From positions 1 to 45,353 of the forward strand of contig JAZOVB010000194.1 of the NCBI GenBank assembly GCA_045658425.1: 45,353 nt of DNA, in the 5' to 3' direction. The translations under genes and the position numbers were made by a program. Positions 1 through 8,174 of this stretch are shown here, piece after piece; the first letter of the stretch is position 1, and each line of letters begins with the position of its first letter. The notes under the pieces are model-generated. The model searched no databases and was not told the DNA's origin. It was given only the letters and a program-made list of their open reading frames with translations. Source of the stretch: SIG450 sp045658425 (GTDB lineage: Bacteria; Bacillota; Clostridia; UMGS1840; HGM11507).

Positions 1-197
1 GTTGTTCCACTACCTCCAAACGGATCCAAAACGACGTCCCCCGGATTTGTTAAAGAGGCAATTAAAAATTTAGGTATAGGTGGAACGAATGTTGCCGGAT
101 ACCAAGGAATAGAGTTTAAATCATACGGATATTTTGAACTGTTGTAGTCTGAAAAATCCCAATTTATTCCTTTCAATTTATCAATAATATTATCCAT
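1..197 (-). CDS. DNA methyltransferase, N4/N6 type, N-terminal fragment
   Basis: Sixty-five codons are visible before the gene leaves the window at base 1. The start ATG (197-195) overlaps the end of the upstream HD-protein gene by 8 bases, so the two are probably translationally coupled. At residues about 52-66 the sequence has the SAM-binding motif I, with the core GDVVLDPFGGSGTT, typical of DNA adenine-N6 or cytosine-N4 methyltransferases. No DPPY-type catalytic motif precedes it, so that motif should lie downstream, outside the window. Whether this enzyme belongs to a restriction system or acts with the neighbouring radical SAM and HD genes cannot be decided here. Confidence 0.8.
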   Translation of the reverse strand, partial: MDNIIDKLKGINWDFSDYNSSKYPYDLNSIPWYPATFVPPIPKFLIASLTNPGDVVLDPFGGSGT

Positions 198-1581
198 TAT
201 TCTTTTCCCTTTCGTATATAGATATACTATAATTATAGAAAATGTTTTTGCCAAGTTCAATCATTAGATTTTCTAAATCAGGTCTTTTAAAAGAAACCAA
301 TTTTCTAATTCTTTTACCATTTGTATTTATACTTTTATAATTAGAATTGTACAAAGGGGTAAATAACCCGAGTAAGACGCCTTCACTTATATCTAAGTTA
401 GGAGAATCAATTAACGATGTTGAACCCATTAGGAAGGCATTTGAGTAAATAGGTCTTTTGCGTTTGTCAGGATAGAAATTTGCTACAACGACATTCGTTG
501 GTAAATTAGCAATTTTGCCATCGCCGTTTTCCAAACCCATAATCTCTTTGAAATAATTACTCGCAACTTCTTCAATTTCTAAAAGATGTGAATTCGTATA
601 TTTTATGATACCGCTTCCTTTCACATATAAAACACCTAAACAGTGAAATGGTTTACACAACTGGACTCGCCTCATTATTTGTTCACTATGTTTGTTTTTT
701 AACAAATAGTTGAATAATATACTAGAGTCTGTGAGTTTCCAAGAGTCCTTATTTAGCTGGTATTTCGAACTTGTGTCATTCAATAATAATGCAAGAGCCT
801 TTTTTATCATAGTTTGATATGCGAAATCATCTATGCTCTCAAAGATTGCAGTATATTGCTCATCTCTTATTTGTTGCCAACGACGAATGTCGTTTATACA
901 TAGACCATCATAACATATTTCATTGTCGTAATTGAATACGAAAGCTTGTGCCAAACGAGTTGCTAAACCTATATCATTAGCCCTTATTATACCCATTGCA
1001 GAAGATGCTCTAATAACATTATCAATATTATCTAAATCCATGCCGTTTCCATTTAGAAGGGGGGAAAGTATTTCATTTTTTTCACCCACAATGATATTAG
1101 CAATTCTGTATAGACTGTTCAGGTCCAATCCAACTTTTTTTCCAAGCTTGCTATGACAAACACTACGGAGTTTTGTTGTAGAGCTACAATAAACCTGTTC
1201 TAAATTGCCTTCAAAAGTTCCATTTGTGCCGTTTATTATCTGTTTTAGGTTTTCTTCATGGTCAAAACTAAAATGTAGTTGCAAAACTTCTTCCATCGCA
1301 TGAGCAAAAGGAGGCGTGCCTACGTCGTGATAAAGGCATGCTATCATTAATTCGACAGTATCCTTTTCTGACAGTTCAAGTGATTTTGCACATAATTTAG
1401 CTAAATAACAAACACCAAGTGAATGCTCGTATCTTGATGAATTTGAAAATGCAGGAAATGCAGCAAATTGATTGTTTGCCATACGAACATCACGCAATCT
1501 AAGTAGTCCAGGACAATCCAATAACTCTTGTATTATTGGAGGAAAATCTAATTCCCCATACAACCTATCATAATATTTCAT
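190..1581 (-). CDS. HD-superfamily phosphohydrolase
   Basis: A 463-residue protein with an HD metal-dependent phosphohydrolase domain. A first His lies in SRYEHSLGV (about residue 53). The HD pair lies in LYHDVGTPPFAHAM (about residues 84-97), the arrangement seen in dNTP triphosphohydrolase-like HD proteins (COG1078 type). The substrate is unknown; a nucleotide is the family expectation. I chose the ATG at 1581 because AAGGAG lies about 10 bases upstream and the radical SAM stop at 1583 just precedes it. An upstream in-frame start at 1617 would overlap that gene by 35 bases. It is the middle gene of a radical SAM - HD - DNA methyltransferase operon. Confidence 0.85.
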   Translation of the reverse strand: MKYYDRLYGELDFPPIIQELLDCPGLLRLRDVRMANNQFAAFPAFSNSSRYEHSLGVCYLAKLCAKSLELSEKDTVELMIACLYHDVGTPPFAHAMEEVLQLHFSFDHEENLKQIINGTNGTFEGNLEQVYCSSTTKLRSVCHSKLGKKVGLDLNSLYRIANIIVGEKNEILSPLLNGNGMDLDNIDNVIRASSAMGIIRANDIGLATRLAQAFVFNYDNEICYDGLCINDIRRWQQIRDEQYTAIFESIDDFAYQTMIKKALALLLNDTSSKYQLNKDSWKLTDSSILFNYLLKNKHSEQIMRRVQLCKPFHCLGVLYVKGSGIIKYTNSHLLEIEEVASNYFKEIMGLENGDGKIANLPTNVVVANFYPDKRKRPIYSNAFLMGSTSLIDSPNLDISEGVLLGLFTPLYNSNYKSINTNGKRIRKLVSFKRPDLENLMIELGKNIFYNYSISIYEREKNNG

Positions 1582-1582
1582 A

Positions 1583-3022
1583 TCATAACTTCTCCTTAAT
1601 ATTGAATCTATCAACAATCATTTGCTGTTTTGCGTACGGAGAGTTTTTATAAAACTCTGCGTATGCATGATTAACTAACATAATCAACTGATCTCTTTTC
1701 AAAAATTCATTCTCAAAAACAATTTCTCCCCAAGGTAAATCATCCTCTTGTATGATTTTTGCCCATTCCTTTTTGTTATCAAATATCGTAGAATATATAG
1801 GCGTTCCAGGGTATATAAATAAAGGGTTATAATGAGCAAAGTCTAATGGCAGATCTTTTGATTTTTCAATTAATAGCATGATATCTTGAAGCGTTTCATT
1901 TTTACCACCTAAAATAAATGTTGCTGAAATTGAAATAGTTGATACCTTTTTTATGTACGCAATTTGTCTTTCAAGTTTTAACCAACAATTTTGTTTTCCT
2001 AAAAATGCTAAACCTTTTTCGGAAATCTTCTCTATACCTAAACTTATTTGACGACATCCGTTTTTTTGCAAGTTATAAATGCTTTCTTCAGATAGTTCAC
2101 AAAAAATATCTGGTCTCATTTCAATCTGCCATGTAATATGAATTTGTTTTGACTCTAGTTCAGTACAAAAATTCAATACATCTAAATTTACAGTTTTTGG
2201 ATTATGAAAAAAGCAATCATCATAAAAAACTATATCATTTACATTGTGGTCATGATTAAGTTTATATATTTCATCAACAATATTAGCAACTGATCGCTTT
2301 CTATACTTAATATTGTTATATTTTAAATTGCCGGAAACACAATAATTACAATTATAAGGACATCCTCTTGAAGTAATCATAGCTGCTTGTACTGTTTCTT
2401 TTTTTGAGCGTCGAATTGAAAATTTTTCATTTTTATTAAATTGTCTATATGGGAAAGGTATAATATTAATATCCTCAATAAAATTCATATACGAGTAACC
2501 AAAGGTAGAAACGCATTTGCTATTGGATATATCTCCAGTTCTTTTTATGTTTTGTATTGCATCTACAACTGCCATTTCGCCGTCACCTTTTATAAGGAAT
2601 TTTATTCCTAATTCCTCGTAAAACAACCATTCTTGATCTTCGATTGATGCCAACGGACCACCAGCAAATACTGGCACATCGGGAAACATATGTTGACAAG
2701 TGCTAGATATTATTTTTAATGCACGCAATTGTGTAGTTATACATGGACCAATACCAATAACCGACGGAGAATATTGTAGAAGTGCTTCCTTTATTTTAGT
2801 TGATAGTTTATCAAGATCCTGGGGATAAAATGAATTAATGTATTTTGTGCAATTTACAACACCCCATGTAAAGCCGTAAGATTCGACCATAGAAATAATG
2901 TACCCCAATCCCAACGGAAAAAAACTTCCTCCACCATTACGCATATGAAAAGGGGGAATAATAAATAAAATATCAACATCAAATTTCTTGTTCAAGTTAG
3001 CTTTACAATTACTTCTTTTCAT
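1583..3022 (-). CDS. B12-binding-type radical SAM protein
   Basis: A 479-residue protein. Residues about 15-165 look like the cobalamin-binding Rossmann-like domain that precedes many radical SAM enzymes (the FPLGLGYIISMVESYG, FAGGPLAS and IKGDGE segments). The cobalamin-ligating DxHxxG motif is not evident, as in many base-off members. The radical SAM cluster motif CPYNCNYC is at about residues 219-226, and a TIM-barrel-like half continues to about residue 420. It should cleave S-adenosylmethionine at a 4Fe-4S cluster; the substrate is unknown. GGAG lies 6 bases before the ATG. It is the first gene of the operon, and its stop lies directly before the HD gene's start. Confidence 0.85.
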   Translation of the reverse strand: MKRSNCKANLNKKFDVDILFIIPPFHMRNGGGSFFPLGLGYIISMVESYGFTWGVVNCTKYINSFYPQDLDKLSTKIKEALLQYSPSVIGIGPCITTQLRALKIISSTCQHMFPDVPVFAGGPLASIEDQEWLFYEELGIKFLIKGDGEMAVVDAIQNIKRTGDISNSKCVSTFGYSYMNFIEDINIIPFPYRQFNKNEKFSIRRSKKETVQAAMITSRGCPYNCNYCVSGNLKYNNIKYRKRSVANIVDEIYKLNHDHNVNDIVFYDDCFFHNPKTVNLDVLNFCTELESKQIHITWQIEMRPDIFCELSEESIYNLQKNGCRQISLGIEKISEKGLAFLGKQNCWLKLERQIAYIKKVSTISISATFILGGKNETLQDIMLLIEKSKDLPLDFAHYNPLFIYPGTPIYSTIFDNKKEWAKIIQEDDLPWGEIVFENEFLKRDQLIMLVNHAYAEFYKNSPYAKQQMIVDRFNIKEKL

Positions 3023-3092
3023 TTTTTACTCCAACAATTTATCAAAATAGTAATTACAGATAAGGTATTATAATAATGCTTTCTTCATTTAC

Positions 3093-3142
3093 ATTATAAC
3101 ATACATCAACTATATTATAACATACATCGACAGAAAATTCAA
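3093..3142 (-). promoter_or_regulatory. Promoter with duplicated -10 region for the radical SAM operon
   Basis: On the minus strand TTGAAT (3142-3137) is followed after 17 bases by TATAAT (3119-3114). An 18-base unit containing extended -10 TATGTTATAAT is repeated with a 21-base period (3093-3110 and 3114-3131, one mismatch), giving a second possible -10 at 3098-3093. Prediction by eye only. Confidence 0.55.
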
Positions 3143-3183
3143 TTAAGTTACAATTATAACTATACATTTAAAATATTTATGCC

Positions 3184-3612
3184 CTATATAGGATTGTTTT
3201 TGGTTAAAAAAGTGTTTTTTAACCTGTCTATTGCAAGTTCAGGACTCATAGTATGATACATCAAATAAACTGTTTGCATGGTCTTAGCCGGGGCTTGTTT
3301 GTAAATGTCTTTGCTTGATTCACCCGTATATATATTCCAGTATCTATAAATATAACCTGTCCAGTACAATGTTTCGTTATCAAAAACAATTCCATTATTG
3401 CTTATTGCATTAGCATTTTCATCTTCCATGCGAGACATAATGTATTCTTTACCTGCCCATTGAACATGATGAAAATCCTTGTCCATATCCTTTGAAATAT
3501 CAGTTGTCATGAATGTCTTAATAAATGATTCGCTATCGTAGCCACGTTCGCCTGATAGCTCAAATAACTTGCCTTGAGTATCACAAAGAGTTAATTGTAA
3601 GGACTTGTTCAT
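3184..3612 (-). CDS. Unknown small protein, partner of the XRE-DUF3990 protein
   Basis: About 142 residues, not confidently assigned to a family. It is soluble and mixed alpha/beta, with an aromatic segment (TLYWTGYIYRYW, about residues 80-95) and no signal peptide or membrane helix. It follows the HTH-DUF3990 gene directly. An ATG at 3618 overlaps that gene's stop (ATGA), while the ATG at 3612 has GGGAGG at better spacing and was preferred. The strict pairing and shared promoter suggest it is the second component of a toxin-antitoxin-like module. Which partner is the toxin cannot be read from this protein alone. Confidence 0.6.
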   Translation of the reverse strand: MNKSLQLTLCDTQGKLFELSGERGYDSESFIKTFMTTDISKDMDKDFHHVQWAGKEYIMSRMEDENANAISNNGIVFDNETLYWTGYIYRYWNIYTGESSKDIYKQAPAKTMQTVYLMYHTMSPELAIDRLKNTFLTKNNPI

Positions 3613-3614
3613 AA

Positions 3615-4460
3615 TCATTTTCCTCCCAAAATTTCATCAAAGAACTTTCCTTCACGGCGGTATCTTACTTCAATTTCATCAGCAAGAGCAATTCCTTCTT
3701 TTCTACGTTCTACGCTCATATCACGGAGAATTGCAAGTTCAAGCTGAGATAAACTTTCTTCCTTTAACACTTTGATTTGTTTACATGCTTTTTCTGTAAT
3801 TGCAACGTATTGTTTTCCAAGGTCGAGTGCAGACAAACAATGAATCAATGCTGTATCCGTCAATGTTTTATTAAAAAAGCGGGTAAGTTCTGTAAACATA
3901 CGGTCATTTGCTATATAGCCAATTATAACATCATAACCATTTGCAAAATCAGCATATTTCTCATAAATTTCCGTCCCAATAGCTGATTCCATTTCTTTAC
4001 GGTAATATGCAATCAAAAGTGCCCATTCAAGACCAATTTCAACATTAAGAACTTTGAGTCCGGATAAATTCATTTCAACAGTATAAAATTTAGGTTTTTC
4101 TTCTGCACACACTAAAGTGAGAGGCTGCAATGTAGTTGTTCCCATATAAAAGCCTTGACCAAAATCACATTCACCACGACTGATAGGTGCAATATCTCCG
4201 ACTATACCTTTTTTAGAACCGTGATATAAAATCAGCTTATTATCAGTATTCTCATATGTTTTTGATTCTATTATCATATTAACTAAATCAATATTATTGT
4301 CCTTGGAGAATTGATATAATTGCTTTTGAGCCATTTTGTTTGGTTCGGTTTTTCCATTTTCCCAACGATTAATAGAAAGTACAGTAGTTCCCAAACACTC
4401 TGCAAATTGCTCCTGATTCATATTAACAGAATTTCTTATGTTTTTTATTAAATCTTTCAA
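3615..4460 (-). CDS. XRE helix-turn-helix fused to DUF3990 (ADP-ribosyltransferase-like) protein
   Basis: About 281 residues. Residues about 3-60 form a Cro/C1-type HTH (NMNQEQFAECLGTTVLSINR). After a short linker, residues about 73-180 match DUF3990: LYHGSKKGIV, then GECDFGQGFYMGTT and FYTVEMNLSGLKVL. DUF3990 resembles the mono-ADP-ribosyltransferase fold, and the Tyr-His opening plus the Gly-rich FGQGFYMG segment are as expected. I preferred the TTG at 4460, 8 bases after AGGTGG; in-frame GTG codons at 4472 and 4469 lie too close to that site. The gene is probably autoregulated, because a palindrome lies inside its promoter. Enzyme activity is inferred from the fold. Confidence 0.75.
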   Translation of the reverse strand: MKDLIKNIRNSVNMNQEQFAECLGTTVLSINRWENGKTEPNKMAQKQLYQFSKDNNIDLVNMIIESKTYENTDNKLILYHGSKKGIVGDIAPISRGECDFGQGFYMGTTTLQPLTLVCAEEKPKFYTVEMNLSGLKVLNVEIGLEWALLIAYYRKEMESAIGTEIYEKYADFANGYDVIIGYIANDRMFTELTRFFNKTLTDTALIHCLSALDLGKQYVAITEKACKQIKVLKEESLSQLELAILRDMSVERRKEGIALADEIEVRYRREGKFFDEILGGK

Positions 4461-4493
4461 AAAGGACACCACCTATCATCTGATAATAATTAT

Positions 4494-4522
4494 ATTATAT
4501 ACTATGATAGTAGGTTTGTCAA
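4494..4522 (-). promoter_or_regulatory. Near-consensus promoter with internal operator, HTH-DUF3990 operon
   Basis: On the minus strand a perfect TTGACA (4522-4517) and perfect TATAAT (4499-4494) are separated by 17 bases. The spacer holds a 13-base palindrome, TACTAT-G-ATAGTA (4500-4512), and a related half-site CTATCA lies just downstream at about 4473-4478. This fits repression by the encoded XRE-type HTH. Confidence 0.8.
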
Positions 4523-4581
4523 TGTATTATAAAAGAAATGTGCACTAAAAAATATTATATGTAGAATTTTGGTAAAATATA

Positions 4582-4590
4582 TGTTATAAT
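4582..4590 (+). promoter_or_regulatory. Extended -10 promoter for the pentapeptide-channel gene
   Basis: TGTTATAAT is a full extended -10 element (TGnTATAAT), 35 bases before the start codon. No good -35 box is visible, as is common for extended -10 promoters. It diverges from the toxin-like operon promoter about 60 bases away. Confidence 0.55.
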
Positions 4591-4624
4591 AGTGTAGGAC
4601 TATTTTACTGACAAAGGAGATTAG

Positions 4625-6208
4625 GTGTTGAAGACTCTTGACAAAAGAATTTTAAATTATTTATCGAAAGACAAGAAAGAACAGAAGTATATTATAGCAG
4701 ATGAAGAATATTTTGAAGCTCTATACAAAAAAATTCACAACAATGAAGTCATAGATTTTTCGTATACTTATTTTTCTGGATTTTCTTTAGATGAATATCG
4801 TAAAAGATATAGTTTAAAGGAAAATGATATAATATATGTCCGCATAGACAATGCAGCATTTTCAATTTTTGATGGGCAAAAAGACATCATAGATTTTTCG
4901 AATATTGTATTTATTCCTAATGACATAATTGCAGGAACAATCTTTAATGACTCATTATTTGTAGATGGAGTAATAAATTTTTATAATTGTAAATTTTCAA
5001 ATGCAGATGTGTCATTTGATGATTGCGATTTTATTAATTGTAAATTAAAACTTCTTTTTTGTAACGAAATACAGAATTTGTCATTTGTTAATGCAAAAAA
5101 ACATATTTCTGATTTTATTATTTATGAAACAGAAACAGTAGGAGATTTAGTTGACTTTTCAGAATTAAACAACATTACATACGAAGGGATTCAAGGCGGA
5201 CCAATCATTATTGAAAAATGCGACTTCGGTAATTCTACAATTAAATTTAATAATAATAAATCATCAGGCAACGATGATTATATCATCTTTATTGATAATA
5301 AATTCAATTTAAAGAAAATAGAAATATTCAATTCATATTTTTTTGGGATTATATTTTATCAGTGTTCTTTTGATAATCAAGTATTAATTAAAGATAGTGC
5401 ATTCGATTATTTCATTTTACAAGAATGTGTTATTAGAGATGTATTTAAAATAGTACATGAAGAAATACCTGCAGATTACAGTACGAGATTTTGTTTTCTT
5501 GATACCATCTTCAATGGTTATTTTGATATGGATAATAGCATAACTAAACATATTTTGAATGATCAAAAAAAGTTTGTGATAAACTATAATCTCGATTATG
5601 AAGATGAAAATAGATTTTATTTAGATGATACATCTTATTTAGAAAAAGCTATCCAGACGAATAATTTATCTGAAATATATTCTATAAACGGCAAGTATAA
5701 GGAACAAGACAAATCCTATTTTCTGTCAAGACGATATAGGAATCTATATCGAATACAAGAAAAAGTATACTGCTTAATGGGTATTAAATGCACGAATGAA
5801 TATAATTATTTGCAAAAAACATGGTTATATTTTATATTTACGATGCAATTGGTATTATCGGCTATAGTATTTGCCTTAGAGTTTGTGTTTGTGGATAATT
5901 TATGTGGAAATTATGCAACAAATCCTTTGAAATTTCTTGCATGGTTAATTTCTATAATTGTAAGTTTTGGCTTTATAATATATATTACATGTAATTTGGG
6001 TGAAGTTAATTTTATTGCTAACTTATCTAATATAGATTCAAAATTAAGTATATCTATGCTTATAAGTATAACCAATTTCTTTCAAGTGGATTTTATAGAA
6101 AGTGGCCAAGGGACTATGTTATATACTATTTCATTATTTGAAAGAATCTTAGGAATAATCATGCTTGCAATATTTACAGTATCATATACAAGAAAAGTGA
6201 TAAAATAA
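4625..6208 (+). CDS. Pentapeptide-type beta-helix protein with C-terminal channel-like membrane domain
   Basis: A 527-residue protein. Residues about 110-310 hold degenerate repeats of the FxNCxF/FxDCxF kind (for example NFYNCKFSNADVSF), predicting a right-handed quadrilateral beta-helix. Residues about 398-422 and 436-455 are membrane helices. A hydrophobic re-entrant-like stretch follows at about 478-495, and a last helix at about 506-523 ends in YTRKVIK, a layout resembling two-helix potassium-channel domains. The canonical TVGYG selectivity filter is not visible. The start is GTG 4625 or the adjacent TTG 4628; AAAGGAG lies 5-8 bases upstream. It could be a membrane effector in the defence-like island, but function is unproven. 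Confidence 0.65.
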   Translation: MLKTLDKRILNYLSKDKKEQKYIIADEEYFEALYKKIHNNEVIDFSYTYFSGFSLDEYRKRYSLKENDIIYVRIDNAAFSIFDGQKDIIDFSNIVFIPNDIIAGTIFNDSLFVDGVINFYNCKFSNADVSFDDCDFINCKLKLLFCNEIQNLSFVNAKKHISDFIIYETETVGDLVDFSELNNITYEGIQGGPIIIEKCDFGNSTIKFNNNKSSGNDDYIIFIDNKFNLKKIEIFNSYFFGIIFYQCSFDNQVLIKDSAFDYFILQECVIRDVFKIVHEEIPADYSTRFCFLDTIFNGYFDMDNSITKHILNDQKKFVINYNLDYEDENRFYLDDTSYLEKAIQTNNLSEIYSINGKYKEQDKSYFLSRRYRNLYRIQEKVYCLMGIKCTNEYNYLQKTWLYFIFTMQLVLSAIVFALEFVFVDNLCGNYATNPLKFLAWLISIIVSFGFIIYITCNLGEVNFIANLSNIDSKLSISMLISITNFFQVDFIESGQGTMLYTISLFERILGIIMLAIFTVSYTRKVIK

Positions 6209-6250
6209 TAGAATTTGGCATATCAAAATATGATACGCCTTAAACAAAAA

Positions 6251-6299
6251 AAAGCGAGAATGGAATTTTCGGAATTGAATCCCATTCTCGCTTTATTTT
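6251..6299. terminator. Bidirectional intrinsic terminator
   Basis: Arms AAAGCGAGAATGG (6251-6263) and its complement (6282-6294), with A/T runs on both sides. It lies between two convergent genes ending at 6208 and 6299, so it can serve both. Confidence 0.85.
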
Positions 6300-7387
6300 T
6301 ATACATAATCTTCTCGAATTATAGATAGCATTTCATCTCCAGAAATTAGTCCATTTTTATAATCCTTTTTCGTTTTAGAATATTTTTTACCCCACTTTTT
6401 GAATTCCTCTTCAGATATATCTTTTTCTGACTCCTGTCCAGGCAACTTGTCTAATGCACGTGACATTCTTGAATACATTGTATTATAAAATCCTTTAGCA
6501 ATTCTAAGAGGATCACTTTCCTCCCCAAGAGATTGCTTATAAGAAATCAAGTGACCTATTTCGTTACATTTCTTCCCGTCTTTAAATATTCTGCCACAAT
6601 ATTGTCTCTTTCTGTTATCTCTAAGCACAAAATATTTGCCACAGTTTTTGCAACGTTTAATTTGTCTTCCGTCTTTCATAATTCGCATGAATTCAAAGTA
6701 AAACAATTCTACAAGTCTTTCAATAACGACATAACTTATAACAGATAAATTTTCTCCGCTCTGTTCAGTCATATAATAGCGTTCTTCTTTATCGGGTTCT
6801 TTTTCAGTCTTGTTGTCTATTCTATATAAAGCGTATCCGGTAGGTAGTACAAAAGTTGTGAATTGGGGACACTTGCTCAAAAATTCCGTTAGCTTTTCAG
6901 ATACATGCTTTGACGGCATATTTTCTTTATCCAAACAAAGTTCTAATCCATACGAAAATATCTCGTGTATTATGATTACCTCTTCAAGGTGATTTTTGGC
7001 ATCAATAATATGCTTTCGTCTAGGTTCTTTCATAAAAATTTCATCTTCACTCATCTCTAATGCGATAGGCTGACGAAATATATCTGAAAGGCCATAAGAG
7101 GTAAATAAATAAGCTGGGCCACTTTTATCTTTCAGCCAATCAACCATGCCCCAAGCCATATTACATAAATTCTCGAATTTTTCTTCAGAATATGGGGTTT
7201 GAGTAAATTCATTGAACATTCTTTTGTAGTCTGACATGTCTAATTCGCAAAAGTTTATTACCTCGGTACATGGTGTCAATTCTTGAATAGTCGTCATTTT
7301 TCCGTTTTCGTAATAGATGGTATAAAACAACGATCCGTCATAGTCTTCATACGCTCTCATATAAGGAAAATGTTTTTGATGAAACAT
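6299..7387 (-). CDS. DUF6076-like zinc-ribbon protein
   Basis: A 362-residue cytoplasmic protein. The clearest motif is a zinc ribbon at about residues 247-275: CKNCGKYFVL followed by a YCGR...C segment. This pattern of a large helical N-terminal domain plus C-terminal CxxCGKYF zinc ribbon matches Clostridia proteins annotated as DUF6076. Its function is unknown. A strong AGGAGG lies 7 bases before the ATG. It is a single-gene unit with its own candidate promoter at 7473-7501 and the convergent terminator at its end. Confidence 0.6.
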   Translation of the reverse strand: MFHQKHFPYMRAYEDYDGSLFYTIYYENGKMTTIQELTPCTEVINFCELDMSDYKRMFNEFTQTPYSEEKFENLCNMAWGMVDWLKDKSGPAYLFTSYGLSDIFRQPIALEMSEDEIFMKEPRRKHIIDAKNHLEEVIIIHEIFSYGLELCLDKENMPSKHVSEKLTEFLSKCPQFTTFVLPTGYALYRIDNKTEKEPDKEERYYMTEQSGENLSVISYVVIERLVELFYFEFMRIMKDGRQIKRCKNCGKYFVLRDNRKRQYCGRIFKDGKKCNEIGHLISYKQSLGEESDPLRIAKGFYNTMYSRMSRALDKLPGQESEKDISEEEFKKWGKKYSKTKKDYKNGLISGDEMLSIIREDYV

Positions 7388-7472
7388 AAACTACCTCCTA
7401 TGCAAATAATACATTTTGTCAAAATAAATTTTTTGCAATTATCTATGTAAAGTTAAAATTAGATTTTATATA

Positions 7473-7501
7473 ATTGTATCACAGATAACGGATTTATTCA
7501 A
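7473..7501 (-). promoter_or_regulatory. Candidate promoter for the DUF6076-like gene
   Basis: On the minus strand TTGAAT (7501-7496), 17 bases, TACAAT (7478-7473). An inverted repeat ACAGAT / ATCTGT (7481-7508) brackets the -35 side and could be an operator. Moderate support. Confidence 0.45.
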
Positions 7502-7576
7502 CATCTGTTATTTGCAAATCAAATTTGTATTCGGCGGTCCGTAAATAAAATTTTAATGCGAAAGGAAGTGAATGTA

Positions 7577-7783
7577 TTGAAAGAATCAATCTATAAAACC
7601 TACGATGAACTGCCTCTGTTTCTAAATGCAGATACAGTTGCAAAAGTGTTAGGAATATCCATTTCGAGTGCATACGAATTAATGCATGAAAAAGATTTTC
7701 CGTCACTGAAAGTCGGGAACAGATTGATTGTTCCTAAAGAGAATTTCAAGCAATGGGTTGAATTTAAAACAAATAAAATTTAG
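7577..7783 (+). CDS. Excisionase-like helix-turn-helix protein
   Basis: A 68-residue protein with a MerR/excisionase-type winged HTH: AKVLGISISSAYELMHE (about residues 22-38) followed by FPSLKVGNRLIVP (about 41-53), the standard HTH_17 pattern. Such proteins act as excisionases (directionality factors) or small regulators of integrative elements. I preferred TTG 7577 because AAAGGAAG lies 8-9 bases upstream; an ATG at 7556 is in frame but sits before this ribosome binding site. It leads a three-gene run with the next two genes. Confidence 0.75.
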   Translation: MKESIYKTYDELPLFLNADTVAKVLGISISSAYELMHEKDFPSLKVGNRLIVPKENFKQWVEFKTNKI

Positions 7784-7799
7784 GAGGTGAAATAGCATT

Positions 7800-8174
7800 A
7801 TGACTATAAATACATTCAGATACTATTTAAAGAGAACTTTCTATCATTCCGAAAGAGATACTATGTTTCCAAGTTACAGAATAAAAGCTTTTTCTCGACA
7901 CACAATATGTCAATTGTGGGACAAGCAAGAATTCAAAGTTGGAGATAAAACTTATTCGAATAATGAAATAAGATACATACTTTCAGAGAGAATGATGCCT
8001 GAACATTTGGACAGTGCTATCAAAATCTTTGTGAGTTTGAATCGAGACTTTGGAGTGAAGATACCAATGTATTTAATCATTGTATGTGTGATAAATCAGA
8101 ATGGATTTATGGAACTACTTGCGGAGTATGACGTGAAACATTTAAATCAAAACTCAAAAGGAGGAGCAGCATGA
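7800..8174 (+). CDS. Unknown small element-associated protein
   Basis: 124 residues, no family recognised. It is a soluble, mostly helical protein with a basic N-terminal half and a hydrophobic stretch (PMYLIIVCVI) near residues 96-105 that is too short to be a clear membrane helix. AGGAGGTGA lies 9 bases before the ATG. Its stop overlaps the next start (ATGA, 8171-8174), so it is co-translated with the Rep-like HTH gene. Its location between an excisionase-like gene and a Rep-like gene suggests a role in element maintenance; this is context only. Confidence 0.6.
   Translation: MTINTFRYYLKRTFYHSERDTMFPSYRIKAFSRHTICQLWDKQEFKVGDKTYSNNEIRYILSERMMPEHLDSAIKIFVSLNRDFGVKIPMYLIIVCVINQNGFMELLAEYDVKHLNQNSKGGAA

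Noticed and set aside
1582..1617. Longer N-terminus for the HD protein
   Set aside because: It would overlap the radical SAM gene by 35 bases, while the ATG at 1581 has a well-placed AAGGAG.
1..3022. Classical restriction-modification or viperin-type system
   Set aside because: No restriction nuclease is visible, and the radical SAM protein has an N-terminal B12-binding-like domain, unlike viperins. Only a looser operon call is supported.
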